Origin: Paracoccus rhizosphaerae
GTDB lineage: Bacteria; Pseudomonadota; Alphaproteobacteria; Rhodobacterales; Rhodobacteraceae
Direction of reading: 5' to 3'
Length of the DNA: 46,745 bases
Assembly: GCF_026162645.1 (NCBI RefSeq)
Contig: NZ_JAOTBE010000028.1
Location: forward strand, 1-46,745
Part shown: piece by piece, positions 26,001-34,090 of the stretch
Layout of the letters: each line of letters starts with the position of its first letter
How positions within the stretch are numbered: position 1 is the first letter of the stretch
Program-made: the position numbers and the translations under genes
The notes under the pieces: model-generated
Seen by the model: only the letters and a program-made list of their open reading frames with translations
What the model was told of the DNA's origin: nothing
The model's database searches: none

Positions 26001-26335
26001 CATCGTTCTTCCATTCTCTGCTTGATGCTGTTATGGCAGTGGGCGCACAAGCTTTGTAGGTTCACCCAAGACAGCAGGAGCGCCTTGTCGCCCCGATGTC
26101 TGACCTTGTGGTCAACATGCTCTGCCGGGGCGCCACAGAAGGCGCAGAAGGGATGCTCGCGCAGGAACTCGGCGCGCAGCTTGCGCCATTCGCCGTTGTA
26201 ACCGCGCGCCGAGGACGACGGGCGGTTCTGGTCGTGGCGTTTCTTGCGGGCGCGCATGGTCTGCACCTGACAGGCGCAAAGCTGATCGGCGGGCACGATC
26301 TGGCCGCAGGCGCAGAGGCGGGGCGGCCTAGCCAT
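25997..26335 (-). CDS. HNH endonuclease of the packaging module
   Basis: A 112-residue phage HNH nuclease. Zinc-binding Cys pairs (CAFCG and LCAHCHN) flank the H-N-H core (VDHKVRHRGDKALLLSWVNLQSLC). An additional N-terminal Cys cluster (LCACG and LCACQ) is visible. Such proteins work with the terminase at packaging-site cleavage in HK97-like phages and satellites. The start overlaps the upstream gene by 8 nt. The C-terminus (KQRMEERC) ends exactly where the convergent cassette ends, with a 4-nt CTAG overlap, so the cassette insertion may have replaced its last few codons. Confidence 0.92.
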   Translation of the reverse strand: MARPPRLCACGQIVPADQLCACQVQTMRARKKRHDQNRPSSSARGYNGEWRKLRAEFLREHPFCAFCGAPAEHVDHKVRHRGDKALLLSWVNLQSLCAHCHNSIKQRMEERC

Positions 26336-26957
26336 TCTGCTGCGCCTTCAGGCGCTCGAAGCCGGCGCGGTCGAAGGCCGGGTCGTAACCCAGTTCGTCA
26401 ATCTCGCGCAGGTGCTCGGCGGTGTAGGCAGTCGAGGTGCTGGTGCCAGCCTTGCCGACTTCGTCGGACAAGCCGGGCGTCATCTTCACCAGCCGGTCAA
26501 CATGGGCGGCGAAGGCGGCTTCGATCTCAGCCGGTGATGCTGCCCAAGTCTCTGATGGGGTCCAGCCAAGCCAGCCGGTCGCGTAGTCATAGAGGGTCTG
26601 GAAATACGCGCGCAGGGGCATCGCCTCTGCGGTCGTGGCGCGGCCCTGTGCGGCCTCGGCTGGCTCTGGCTGGTAGGATGCCAGAACCGCCAGACAAGCC
26701 GCCTGTGCGTCCGGTAGAATGGCGCAGAGGGGCTTGTCGGCGGTGGCGGCGAGGAAGCGATGGGCGTCCTGCCGATCCGTGGCCGCTGCGAGGATCACCG
26801 CACGGACCCTTGACCATGACAGGCGGCTGATCTGGTCCCAGACCTCGGCTATGCCGCCTGCCATGCTGTCGAGGGTGACGACAGCCCGCAGAGAGGCCCG
26901 CAGCGTGACGGCAGCGCCGTCATGCACCAGGACGATCTCGAACGCGGGCTGGGTCAT
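26328..26957 (-). CDS. Probable tail assembly chaperone-like protein
   Basis: A 209-residue soluble protein. The N-terminal part (FEIVLVHDGAAVTLRASLRAV) followed by a helical region resembles tail assembly chaperones of gene-transfer-agent and Rhodobacteraceae phage type. The region LGWTPSETWAASPAEIEAAFAAH is the short motif of the small chaperones that follow them (TAC_6-like). This suggests a fused chaperone pair, which normally helps load the tape measure. The assignment rests on short motifs only. It lies between the capsid gene and the HNH gene, 3 bp after the former and overlapping the latter by 8 nt, far from the tape measure gene. Confidence 0.55.
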   Translation of the reverse strand: MTQPAFEIVLVHDGAAVTLRASLRAVVTLDSMAGGIAEVWDQISRLSWSRVRAVILAAATDRQDAHRFLAATADKPLCAILPDAQAACLAVLASYQPEPAEAAQGRATTAEAMPLRAYFQTLYDYATGWLGWTPSETWAASPAEIEAAFAAHVDRLVKMTPGLSDEVGKAGTSTSTAYTAEHLREIDELGYDPAFDRAGFERLKAQQNG

Positions 26958-26960
26958 GGC

Positions 26961-28496
26961 TTAGGCAGCCATCATCAGCTTGCGGAAGACATCGCTGCGG
27001 ACCACGCCGGCGCCGACACGGCGGCGGGCGTGGAAGCGAGCGAGGCCGGTGACGCGCTGCGTCAGCAGGTCCGGCATCACGTCCAGCGCAACGCGGTCAT
27101 AGATGCGGTAGCCCGCCTTGAAGTCGCCGAAGATGATTGGGGTCGCGCCACTGGCGATGTTCGGCATGTCCAGCGCTTCGACCACCGGGCGGCCGAGGAT
27201 CGTCTCGGGCTGGCCGGCCTGATAGCTGGGCTGCCACAGGTAGTTGCCATGACCGTCCTTCAGCAGCCGGACAGCGGCGAGTGTGGTGCCGTTCATCACC
27301 CAGGCACCTCGGTTGCGGTAGGTCGCGGGCATCGCATACATCAGCCGGATCAGCGCATCGGCCGAGAGGTTCGTCGCGTGGCCGTTGTTCGTCTCGGCGA
27401 TGCCGGCGGCGGTCATGAAGCCTTGCGGCTCGACCGGCTGCGCGCCGCCGTTGACGAAGGCAGCGGCTTCCTTCTGGCCGAAGTCTTCGGCCAGCGCGAG
27501 CCGGACTTCGGCTTCGACATTGGCGCTGTCTTCCAGCATCCGCAGCGAGATATCGACATAGGTCGCCAGCTCCTTCACCGCGATCTCGGACTGGCCGAAA
27601 GTCGGCTCGCTGCCGGTGCGGGCGGTAGTCTCGCCGACCCAGACGGCATTGGTGATGCCGGTGCGTTTGGGCAGCAGGATCGTATGGCTGCCGGTGCTGC
27701 GCACGTCAGCGATGGACCGGATTGGCGAGAACTCGACCAGATTGCGGATGAACTCGCCGCTGGTTTCCTCGGGTGCCAGCACATAGGCCGGGGCATCGGC
27801 GGCGACGGTCAGGGCTTTCTGGTCCACCTGACCGCCTTGCAGGAAGCTGACGAAAGCCTTCTTCTCCGTCTCGCCCTGCACAATGGCGGGGGCGCCGGTG
27901 CGGCCGCTCTTGGCTTCCAGCTTGTCGAGGCGGGCTTTCACCGCGTCGAGCGCCTTCTGGTCGATGACCGGCGCGTCATTGGCCGGGGTCTGGGCCGTGA
28001 CGGCCGGGTCTTCGTTTTCCACTTGGATCTCCATGTTCGTGGACTGGGGGGCAGATTTAAGGGTGCGGACGGCCGCGCCCGGATTGCAGGGCGTCTTGAC
28101 GACGCTGATCTCGCGCAGCGACAAGGCGGTGATCTGCCGGCCCTTGGTGTTGCGCTGCGCGGTCTTGGTGATGAAGCCGATAGACAGGCCGCCGATCTCG
28201 CCGGAGCGGATTAGGGCTGCCACCTCGCGGGCGCGGGGCACGTCATGGACCAGAAGCCGGCCTTTAACGGCCAGCCCCTCGGCGGTCTCGGTTATTTCCG
28301 ACCAGACGCCGATGGTCTGCCCGCTGTCATGCTCGGCCAGCATCGGCAGGGATGCAGGACGGTCAAAGGCGCCGGGCATTATGCTGTCGCCGACCAGATC
28401 GACCGAGCCGAACGGCCACGCGAGGCCGCTGATCTCGCCGGTTTCGGCGACGGACAGCGCGGCCTTCGTCTCGATATGTTCCAAATGCTCGGTCAT
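26961..28496 (-). CDS. Fused HK97-family prohead protease and major capsid protein
   Basis: One 511-residue chain carries two functions. Residues about 1-150 are the prohead protease (ISGLAWPFGSVDLVGDSI, catalytic-type His in LAEHD, Ser in GEIGGLSIGF, then LREISVVKTPCNPGA). Residues about 155-210 form a helical scaffold-like delta region (IDQKALDAVKARLDKLEAK). The rest is an HK97-fold capsid protein (EFIRNLVEFSPIRSIADV, VWVGETTARTGSEPTFGQ, GDFKAGYRIYDRVALDV). The protease would free itself and trim the delta region during prohead maturation. Such fusions are known but less common than separate genes. There is no frameshift or internal stop. It overlaps the upstream gene by 4 nt. Confidence 0.93.
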   Translation of the reverse strand: MTEHLEHIETKAALSVAETGEISGLAWPFGSVDLVGDSIMPGAFDRPASLPMLAEHDSGQTIGVWSEITETAEGLAVKGRLLVHDVPRAREVAALIRSGEIGGLSIGFITKTAQRNTKGRQITALSLREISVVKTPCNPGAAVRTLKSAPQSTNMEIQVENEDPAVTAQTPANDAPVIDQKALDAVKARLDKLEAKSGRTGAPAIVQGETEKKAFVSFLQGGQVDQKALTVAADAPAYVLAPEETSGEFIRNLVEFSPIRSIADVRSTGSHTILLPKRTGITNAVWVGETTARTGSEPTFGQSEIAVKELATYVDISLRMLEDSANVEAEVRLALAEDFGQKEAAAFVNGGAQPVEPQGFMTAAGIAETNNGHATNLSADALIRLMYAMPATYRNRGAWVMNGTTLAAVRLLKDGHGNYLWQPSYQAGQPETILGRPVVEALDMPNIASGATPIIFGDFKAGYRIYDRVALDVMPDLLTQRVTGLARFHARRRVGAGVVRSDVFRKLMMAA

Positions 28497-28807
28497 GCCG
28501 CCGCCTCGGTGCCGTTCCAGCGCGCGTCCAGCACGTCGAGGGCGAGCGGCAGCACTTCAGTGATGGGACGATGCCGGGCGTAGGTCTCAACCATCCGGGC
28601 CGCGTCCTCGGGGCTGGTGCCGCCGCCTATCAGGCCCAGCCGGATAACCTCGGTCAGATCGTTCAGGCGGAAGTCGCTGCGCGTCAGGCGCAGGAACAGG
28701 CTGCCGATCCCGGTGGCGGTCAGCCGTTCCAGTTCGGCGATCATCGGATCGGTCAGGGTGAAAGCGCGCTCGCCGTCGCCGAAGAACGCGCGGTGCGTGA
28801 TGGTCAT
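28493..28807 (-). CDS. Gene-transfer-agent-type tail assembly chaperone (TAC_11-like)
   Basis: A 104-residue protein that resembles the gene-transfer-agent family protein of Rhodobacteraceae (Phage_TAC_11). It has an N-terminal strand pair (HRAFFGDGERAFTLTD), then MIAELERLTATGIGSLFLRL, FRLNDLTEVIRLGLIGGG and a helical end. The usual role is in tail assembly. It overlaps both the portal gene and the protease/capsid gene by 4 nt. A chaperone between portal and capsid genes is out of the usual order, where it would precede the tape measure. Confidence 0.75.
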   Translation of the reverse strand: MTITHRAFFGDGERAFTLTDPMIAELERLTATGIGSLFLRLTRSDFRLNDLTEVIRLGLIGGGTSPEDAARMVETYARHRPITEVLPLALDVLDARWNGTEAAA

Positions 28808-30024
28808 TCGTCATTGTCCTGTGCGGGTTCCGTCGGGGCTGGCTCGGTCTGAGGGGCGCCGGTCGAGGTAAAGGGATTTTGCAGATCGTCGCCGCCCGGC
28901 AGCGCGGGGCGGTTCATGCTGGCGCGGACTTCGTTGGCGGTCAGCACGCCCATGCTGCGATACTGACTGAAGGCCGTCGCGCGGGCGGCGTGATCGACAG
29001 ACAGCATGTCGTCTGGGTTGCCTTCGACATAGAGGCTGGCGCGTTCCTCGGGCGTCAGCAGGCAGCGGGCATAGGCAGCCTGCCAGCGAGCGATCCACGG
29101 GCGCAGGGTGCCGGTCAGGAACTCGCGCTGCGCCTGTTCGTAGTTCGACCACGTTGCACGGCTCATCTCGAACAGGGACGCAGGCGGCACGCCGAACGCG
29201 CGGGCGATCTCGCGGACCTGCTCGCGCCGCACCTCCGAGAACTCGGCATCGGCGAGCTTCGTTGCCACCTCGGAGAAGGTCATGCCTTCGTCCAGAAGTG
29301 CGGTCGAGCCGGACCGCTCGCCGCCGTGGCTGGCAAACCAGCTTCCGGCGATCTTCTTGGCCGCTTCCGCGTCCAGCTTGCCGGGATGGTGGATAACGCC
29401 CGACGGGCGCCCGCCGTTCTTGTAGAAGCCGGACAGGTGCTGTTCGGCGGCCAGAGCAAGGCCGATGGCTTCGCGGGCGAGGGTGATCGGGCTGACGCCG
29501 TGCAGCGGCTGAATGTGCAGAACGTCATGGAACGGCAGAACCTGATCCCCGCCGTCCTTCAGACGGACGCGATAGGACGGCTCGCCGAGGTCGTCATGCT
29601 CGACCGAGACCGCGCCGGGGTCCATGCGCAGCAGGAAGACCGGCTTGCCTTCGGCATTGCGCGCCACCTGTGCAAAGCCGCTGCCGATCAGTAGGGCGTC
29701 GGCGGTCAGTTGTTCGCGAAAGGCTTCGGCGCTGGTCCAGTCGTTTGCATGGTCATGCACCAAGGCGAAGGCGGGATGATCCTTCGCGGCCTCGCGCGTC
29801 TCTTGAGCGTAGATCTTGAAGGGCAGGCAGGCGACGGACTCCGCAATGAGGCTGACAGCGCGCCGCACGGCCGGAACGTGCATGGCGCTGGCGGCGGTGA
29901 CGGTCATTCCCGAGGCGACAGGCTGAACGCCGAACAGGGCCAGCGTCGCCGGATCGATCAGGGTGAGGGACTTGTGTTCGACAGGGGCGCCCCGCCCGAA
30001 TGCTCGGGCGAGGCTGGAGAACAT
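28804..30024 (-). CDS. Phage portal protein, HK97 family
   Basis: A 406-residue portal forming the dodecameric vertex ring through which DNA enters and leaves. Typical segments are AVRRAVSLIAESVACLPFKIY, WTSAEAFREQLTADALLIGSGFAQV, HIQPLHGVSPITLAREAI and ARAFGVPPASLFEMSRATWSNYEQAQREF. I chose ATG at 30024 (MFSSLARAFGRG). A TTG at 30036 would add four residues. It is the first gene of the first structural block (portal, chaperone-like, protease/capsid, chaperone-like, HNH), whose members overlap or nearly touch. A palindromic site lies 28-41 bp upstream. Confidence 0.95.
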   Translation of the reverse strand: MFSSLARAFGRGAPVEHKSLTLIDPATLALFGVQPVASGMTVTAASAMHVPAVRRAVSLIAESVACLPFKIYAQETREAAKDHPAFALVHDHANDWTSAEAFREQLTADALLIGSGFAQVARNAEGKPVFLLRMDPGAVSVEHDDLGEPSYRVRLKDGGDQVLPFHDVLHIQPLHGVSPITLAREAIGLALAAEQHLSGFYKNGGRPSGVIHHPGKLDAEAAKKIAGSWFASHGGERSGSTALLDEGMTFSEVATKLADAEFSEVRREQVREIARAFGVPPASLFEMSRATWSNYEQAQREFLTGTLRPWIARWQAAYARCLLTPEERASLYVEGNPDDMLSVDHAARATAFSQYRSMGVLTANEVRASMNRPALPGGDDLQNPFTSTGAPQTEPAPTEPAQDNDE

Positions 30025-30051
30025 GGACAACGGCAACTCGCAACATAACGT

Positions 30052-30070
30052 GGTAACATGATACCATGTT
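30052..30070. promoter_or_regulatory. Overlapping inverted repeats upstream of the portal gene
   Basis: GGTAACATGATACC (30052-30065) has GGTA/TACC halves and closely matches 23705-23718. Overlapping it, AACATG (30055-30060) and CATGTT (30065-30070) form a second inverted repeat. The site lies in the 84-bp gap between the integrase stop and the portal start, where the promoter of the structural block is expected. Confidence 0.55.
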
Positions 30071-30108
30071 GGTGCGCGGCGCTTCTAGTTCAAGGTCTCC
30101 TTAAGCGT

Positions 30109-31818
30109 TCACGACAGGTCATAATCAGGCAGAGCGTCTATAACCTTGGCCTTCGCGATCAGTGACACGTCGCCGTAGCCGTCACCGGCTGTTCTCCCTG
30201 CGTGACCTTGGATCGCATCGGCGATTCGGTCTGAAAGTCCAAGTTCACGTGCCTGCGTCTTGAAGCGGTGCCGCCAGCCGTGTGACGGCTGAACGCCGGC
30301 CGGGACCAGCTCTTGAGCTTGAAGCCATTGTGAGACTCGCCCTGCTGTCGCTCTAGCCCCGGCAAGAAATCGGGCGGGTGTCTGTGCCGCGTGGAACAGG
30401 GGGCCGTCCTTTGCACTGTCCACGAAGCTAACAAAGCCCAAGTCAATAACCTGCCCGTGCAGCGGCACGTCCCTATAGCCGCCGGCTTTGACGCTGCCGG
30501 CATCTGGCGTAATGCGGATCACCCACCGGTCGCCTTCCTTTCGCACGTCCTGCTTCCGTAGTTGTGCGACTTCGGCGATGCGTGCGCCAGTGAACGCGCA
30601 CAGGATCGGCAGCCAGCGCTTAGCCGCTGTGATGTGCTCGCTTTCACGAACCGGGAAGTTGCTTGTCTTCACCGGCTCGAAGTTAACCGTGGCCCTTAGG
30701 ACGGCGACAGCTTCGGGCGTGGTGTAGCCGCGCTCGCGCGTTCGTTGCACCTTGGCAACCGGCTGCCGCACCGTCTCGGCTTCATTTGTCGGCAGGCGGT
30801 CGTTCTCGTAAGCCCAGCGCAACAAGGCACGGATGCTGGCAAGATGCTTAACTGCGACGGTTTTCGTGGATTTGCCTTCAGCTAAAAGCGCGTCCCGCCA
30901 ATCTAGCAGATTTCGCTTCGTGATACGCCGGGCGTCAGCATGCCCCAGAAAACCGATCAGGTGGATAATGGCCGTCTCCCACGCCACGGCGCCATCACGG
31001 TGTTTTCCGAGAGCCTGCCGGGAAGCAATGTAGTCCTTGAAGAGAGGCTTGATAGGCACGGGTTCAGCGATGTCGAACTGGGCCGCTGGGGGCTGCTTCA
31101 CGATAGGGTCGGATGGCTGCCCGCCATAGTTCCCCTGATCCCGTTCTAGCGTGCGTTCCAGCGCTTCGATATCGGCCCTTAAGATCTGCCGCGCCAAAAC
31201 CTTGCGCTCGGCCGAACCTCGCGGCGCTGAGAGGTTGCTGCGCTGAAGAAAGTCCTCAATTACATGCTCGACAAGATGGGTCCGGTCTGCGGCTAGGTCA
31301 CGGCGTAGCGCATCGAGCTTGGCTTCACGCAGCGTCTGATCGACTGCCGCAGCGCCTTGCAGCCTGATTAGATCAAGCGACGCGTCCAGCACCGCCAAGG
31401 GTTCAGCCGGCACAGTGCCGGTTTTCAGATGATCCAGCACGCGCGCTTGCTCGGCGTCGACTTCCCTCTGCGACGGATAGCCGGCGCGCGCAGCATCGTC
31501 GGCCTCTAGCATGCTTTGGTAGTGCAGCCATACCGCGCGCCCAAAGTCTGCTGTCGTGATCGGGCTGCGCAGGTTGTCCAGCCGGGCGCCTGCCTCGGAC
31601 TGACCGGCAGCATCAAGTCGACGCTGAAGGGCTGCTACGGCCGCAGGAAGCGCCTTCATCGCTGCGCGACGTTCACCACCGAGAGGCGTGACCAGTTCCG
31701 TCTTGCCTACGATCGGCCGAAGCCGTGCAGGGACCGCGAGGCGGGCATAAAAGCGCCCGTTCTTTACCTTCAGATTCTTGACCTGCCCAGCCACGCCTGA
31801 TCCCCATTCTGGCACCAA
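30109..31818 (-). CDS. Tyrosine-type integrase of the element
   Basis: A recombinase of up to 569 residues that integrates and excises the element at tRNA-Thr. The C-terminal catalytic domain is complete: Arg in AFTGARIAEVAQLRKQDV, the H-x-x-R box (HGWRHRFKTQ), GHAG, and the Tyr in GDGYGDVSL close to the C-terminus. The N-terminal part (NGRFYARLAVPARLRPIVG) is of the long phage-integrase type with a helical core-binding domain in the middle (LGKHRDGAVAWETAIIHLIGF). The given start is TTG at 31818, inside the GGCACC repeats; GTG at 31794 is at least as likely. Overlap of the putative arm sites with the gene start suggests that the integrase could repress itself. Confidence 0.95.
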   Translation of the reverse strand: MVPEWGSGVAGQVKNLKVKNGRFYARLAVPARLRPIVGKTELVTPLGGERRAAMKALPAAVAALQRRLDAAGQSEAGARLDNLRSPITTADFGRAVWLHYQSMLEADDAARAGYPSQREVDAEQARVLDHLKTGTVPAEPLAVLDASLDLIRLQGAAAVDQTLREAKLDALRRDLAADRTHLVEHVIEDFLQRSNLSAPRGSAERKVLARQILRADIEALERTLERDQGNYGGQPSDPIVKQPPAAQFDIAEPVPIKPLFKDYIASRQALGKHRDGAVAWETAIIHLIGFLGHADARRITKRNLLDWRDALLAEGKSTKTVAVKHLASIRALLRWAYENDRLPTNEAETVRQPVAKVQRTRERGYTTPEAVAVLRATVNFEPVKTSNFPVRESEHITAAKRWLPILCAFTGARIAEVAQLRKQDVRKEGDRWVIRITPDAGSVKAGGYRDVPLHGQVIDLGFVSFVDSAKDGPLFHAAQTPARFLAGARATAGRVSQWLQAQELVPAGVQPSHGWRHRFKTQARELGLSDRIADAIQGHAGRTAGDGYGDVSLIAKAKVIDALPDYDLS

Positions 31819-31840
31819 CTAGGGCACCAAAAGAGGCACT
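31811..31840 (+). promoter_or_regulatory. Three GGCACC-type repeats at 12-bp period (right arm; putative integrase arm sites)
   Basis: GGCACC at 31811 and 31823 and GGCACT at 31835 repeat every 12 bp. The last ends 42 bp before the right attachment core, mirroring the left arm distance exactly while keeping the same strand orientation. They overlap the integrase start region. Confidence 0.65.
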
Positions 31841-31882
31841 AACCCTAGCAATGCAAGGGTTTTCTTTCCATTCAATAGGATG

Positions 31883-31908
31883 AACTGGTGCTGTGAGAGA
31901 GGATTGAA
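31883..31908. repeat. attR: right copy of the 26-bp attachment repeat
   Basis: Identical to 14537-14562. It covers the CCA end, discriminator and 3' acceptor/T-arm sequence of tRNA-Thr, so integration leaves the tRNA intact at this end. Confidence 0.95.
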
Positions 31909-31960
31909 CTCTCGACCTCACCCTTACCAAGGGTGTGCTCTACCACTGAGCTACCACAGC
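31886..31960 (-). tRNA. tRNA-Thr (anticodon GGT)
   Basis: The minus strand folds as GCTGTGG paired with TCACAGC (last pair G-U), discriminator A and an encoded CCA. The D arm is AGCTCAGTGGTAGAGC, the anticodon arm is CCCTTGGTAAGGG (GGT), and the T arm contains GTTCAATCC. The 3' end overlaps attR of the integrated element. Confidence 0.96.
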
Positions 31961-32098
31961 GCCGGTGAGGGGCGTTTAGACAATGAGCGGGGGGTGCGCA
32001 AGGGGCATCGGCCGATTTTTGGCGAAAACGTCGCTTGTCGCGCCCGGCGCTCTGCGTTTGCTGGACTGCGGCGCGGGCGGGCGATAACAGATGACTTC

Positions 32099-32272
32099 AT
32101 GACCGACCGCCGTGATCCCAAACACTCTGCCGACAGCCGCGAAGAGCGTCTTCGCCAGGCGCTGCGCGCGAATCTGGCGCGGCGGAAAGCGCAGGCCCGC
32201 GCGCGGGCGGCAGTCGAGAACAACGACAAGACCATCCCGGACGCGGATGGCGAGACAGGCAAGGACAGCTGA
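32099..32272 (+). CDS. Small conserved-type hypothetical protein upstream of murA
   Basis: A 57-residue, highly charged protein ([38 protein letters not shown]). It has no recognisable domain. Its stop overlaps the murA start by 1 nt (TGATG), which supports it as a real, translationally coupled gene. Similar short basic proteins precede murA in related Rhodobacteraceae, as far as I recall. It lies 138 bp from tRNA-Thr. Confidence 0.7.
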   Translation: MTDRRDPKHSADSREERLRQALRANLARRKAQARARAAVENNDKTIPDADGETGKDS

Positions 32273-33549
32273 TGGACCAGATCATCGTCGAAGGGAACGG
32301 CCCGCTGAAGGGAGAGATCCCCATTGCCGGCGCGAAGAACGCCTGCCTGACGCTCATGCCAGCGACGCTGCTGACGGACCAGCCGCTGACGCTGACCAAT
32401 GCACCACGGCTGTCCGACATCCGCACGATGACCGCGCTGCTGCAATCGTTGGGGGCAGAGGTCGCGGGGCTTCAGGACGGGCAGGTCCTGGCGTTGTCCA
32501 GCCATGCGATGACCAACCACCGGGCGGATTACGAGATCGTGCGGAAGATGCGCGCGTCGATCCTGGTTCTGGGCCCGCTGCTGGCGCGGGACGGCGTGGC
32601 CGAGGTGTCGCTGCCCGGCGGCTGCGCGATCGGGGCGCGGCCCGTGGACCTGCACCTGCGGGGCTTAGAGGCCATGGGGGCAAGCCTTGATCTGCGGGAC
32701 GGCTATGTCCATGCGAAGGCGCCGTCGGGCGGGCTGCGGGGGGCCGAGTTCGAATTCCCCGTGGTCTCGGTGGGGGCGACCGAGAATGCACTGATGGCGG
32801 CGACGCTGGCCCGCGGCACCACGGTCCTGAAAAACGTCGCGCGCGAGCCCGAGATCGTCGATCTGGCGCGCTGCCTGAGGGCGATGGGCGCGCAGATCGA
32901 GGGCGAGGGCACCAGCACCCTGACGATCGAGGGCGTGGCGGCCCTGCACGGCGCCACCCATGCTGTCGTCACCGACCGGATCGAGCTGGGCACCTATATG
33001 CTGGCCCCGGCCATGTGCGGCGGCGAGGTCGAGTTGCTGGGCGGCCGGATCGAGCTGCTTGCGGCATTCTGCGAGAAGCTGGACGAGGCCGGCGTCAGCG
33101 TCGAGGAGACGGCCCGCGGCCTGAAGGTGGCCCGCAAGAACGGCCTGGTCCGCGCGGTCAACGTCACGACCGAGCCGTTCCCGGGTTTCCCGACCGACCT
33201 GCAGGCGCAGTTCATGGCGCTGATGTGCATGGCCGAGGGCACCAGCGTGCTGGAGGAAACGATCTTCGAGAATCGCTTCATGCATGCACCGGAGCTGACG
33301 CGCATGGGTGCGCAGATCGAGGTTCACGGGGGGCATGCGACTGTGACCGGGGTCGAGAAACTGCGCGGTGCGCCCGTCATGGCGACGGACCTGCGCGCCT
33401 CGGTGAGCCTGATCCTGGCGGGGATGGCGGCCGAGGGCACGACGACCGTCAGCCGCGTCTATCACCTGGATCGGGGATACGAGCATGTCGTGCGCAAGCT
33501 GCGCGGCGTGGGGGCCCATATCGAACGCGTGAAGGAGGATCAGGGATGA
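32272..33549 (+). CDS. murA: UDP-N-acetylglucosamine 1-carboxyvinyltransferase
   Basis: A 425-residue cytoplasmic enzyme for the first committed step of peptidoglycan synthesis, transfer of enolpyruvate from PEP to UDP-GlcNAc. Family motifs are at full length: [25 protein letters not shown], the catalytic loop [15 protein letters not shown] followed by [15 protein letters not shown] (active-site Cys present, so the fosfomycin target is of the usual type), and [19 protein letters not shown] near the C-terminus. The start overlaps the small upstream gene by 1 nt and the stop overlaps the DUF2948 gene by 4 nt. Confidence 0.97.
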   Translation: MDQIIVEGNGPLKGEIPIAGAKNACLTLMPATLLTDQPLTLTNAPRLSDIRTMTALLQSLGAEVAGLQDGQVLALSSHAMTNHRADYEIVRKMRASILVLGPLLARDGVAEVSLPGGCAIGARPVDLHLRGLEAMGASLDLRDGYVHAKAPSGGLRGAEFEFPVVSVGATENALMAATLARGTTVLKNVAREPEIVDLARCLRAMGAQIEGEGTSTLTIEGVAALHGATHAVVTDRIELGTYMLAPAMCGGEVELLGGRIELLAAFCEKLDEAGVSVEETARGLKVARKNGLVRAVNVTTEPFPGFPTDLQAQFMALMCMAEGTSVLEETIFENRFMHAPELTRMGAQIEVHGGHATVTGVEKLRGAPVMATDLRASVSLILAGMAAEGTTTVSRVYHLDRGYEHVVRKLRGVGAHIERVKEDQG

Positions 33550-34022
33550 TCGAAGACGCCCGTTTTGCCGATGCCGACCCGCGCCCGCTGGCGCTGAAGG
33601 CCGAGGACGAGGTCGACCTGCGCATCTTGTCGTCCTTGGTTCAGGACGCGGTGCTGACGGGGGCAGACATCAGCCACGACGCCAAGGCGCGGCGGCTGGC
33701 CTTGCTGCTGACCCGCTTCCGGTGGGAAGACGCCGACGCCGCCAAAGCCGAGGGGCGGGAGTTTGAGCGGGTGCGATCGATTTTGGTGATCGGCGACGTC
33801 ATGCGGGTCGTCAGCGACGGCATCGTCCGTGACGCCGATACCGTACTGGAACTGCTGGCGATCGGCTGGCAGTCCGGAGAGGACGGGACCGGGCGCCTGT
33901 CGCTGGACTTCGCCGGCGACGGAACAATCCGGGCAGAAGTCGAATGCATCAACCTGGATCTGCGTGACGTGACGCGGCCGCATCGCGCCGTCTCGGGCAA
34001 GGCGCCGCGGCATCCGGACTAG
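33546..34022 (+). CDS. DUF2948 family protein
   Basis: A 158-residue protein matching DUF2948, a family almost confined to Alphaproteobacteria: [62 protein letters not shown] and the closing [19 protein letters not shown]. The function is unknown. It starts inside the murA stop (ATGA) and precedes hisD by 68 bp, the common arrangement in this group. Confidence 0.92.
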   Translation: MIEDARFADADPRPLALKAEDEVDLRILSSLVQDAVLTGADISHDAKARRLALLLTRFRWEDADAAKAEGREFERVRSILVIGDVMRVVSDGIVRDADTVLELLAIGWQSGEDGTGRLSLDFAGDGTIRAEVECINLDLRDVTRPHRAVSGKAPRHPD

Positions 34023-34090
34023 AGTCATTGGGTATTGGACAAAGAAGAAGCCGTTCCGCCGTCAGGTGGAACCGGGTCAGGGGAGGCGAG

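Larger units (their letters stand above)
14537..31908. mobile_element. Integrated capsid-encoding element (phage-satellite-like or reduced prophage) in tRNA-Thr
   Basis: A 17.4-kb element bounded by perfect 26-bp direct repeats, the right one being the 3' end of tRNA-Thr(GGT). It has an intact tyrosine integrase next to the tRNA and structural genes for head and DNA packaging. The parts are portal, protease/capsid fusion, HNH, connector, gp10-like, DUF3168, head closure, small and large terminase, two chaperone-like proteins and a tape measure. I find no tail tube, baseplate, fibre, holin/endolysin, replicase or CI-type repressor. Almost all genes are on the minus strand; the exception is a three-gene AT-rich cassette at 23885-26000 on the plus strand. 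Gene overlaps are intact throughout, which argues against random decay. It may be a capsid-forming satellite that borrows tails from a helper phage, or a prophage that has lost its tail and lysis modules. Confidence 0.85.

Noticed and set aside
25997..26335. HNH gene as part of the three-gene defence cassette
   Set aside because: It is on the opposite strand, overlaps the upstream minus-strand structural gene, shares its base composition, and fits the packaging-associated HNH of HK97-like modules.
14537..31908. Gene transfer agent cluster
   Set aside because: The chaperone-like genes resemble gene-transfer-agent proteins, but the integrase, attachment repeats in tRNA-Thr and missing tail genes mark an integrated mobile element.
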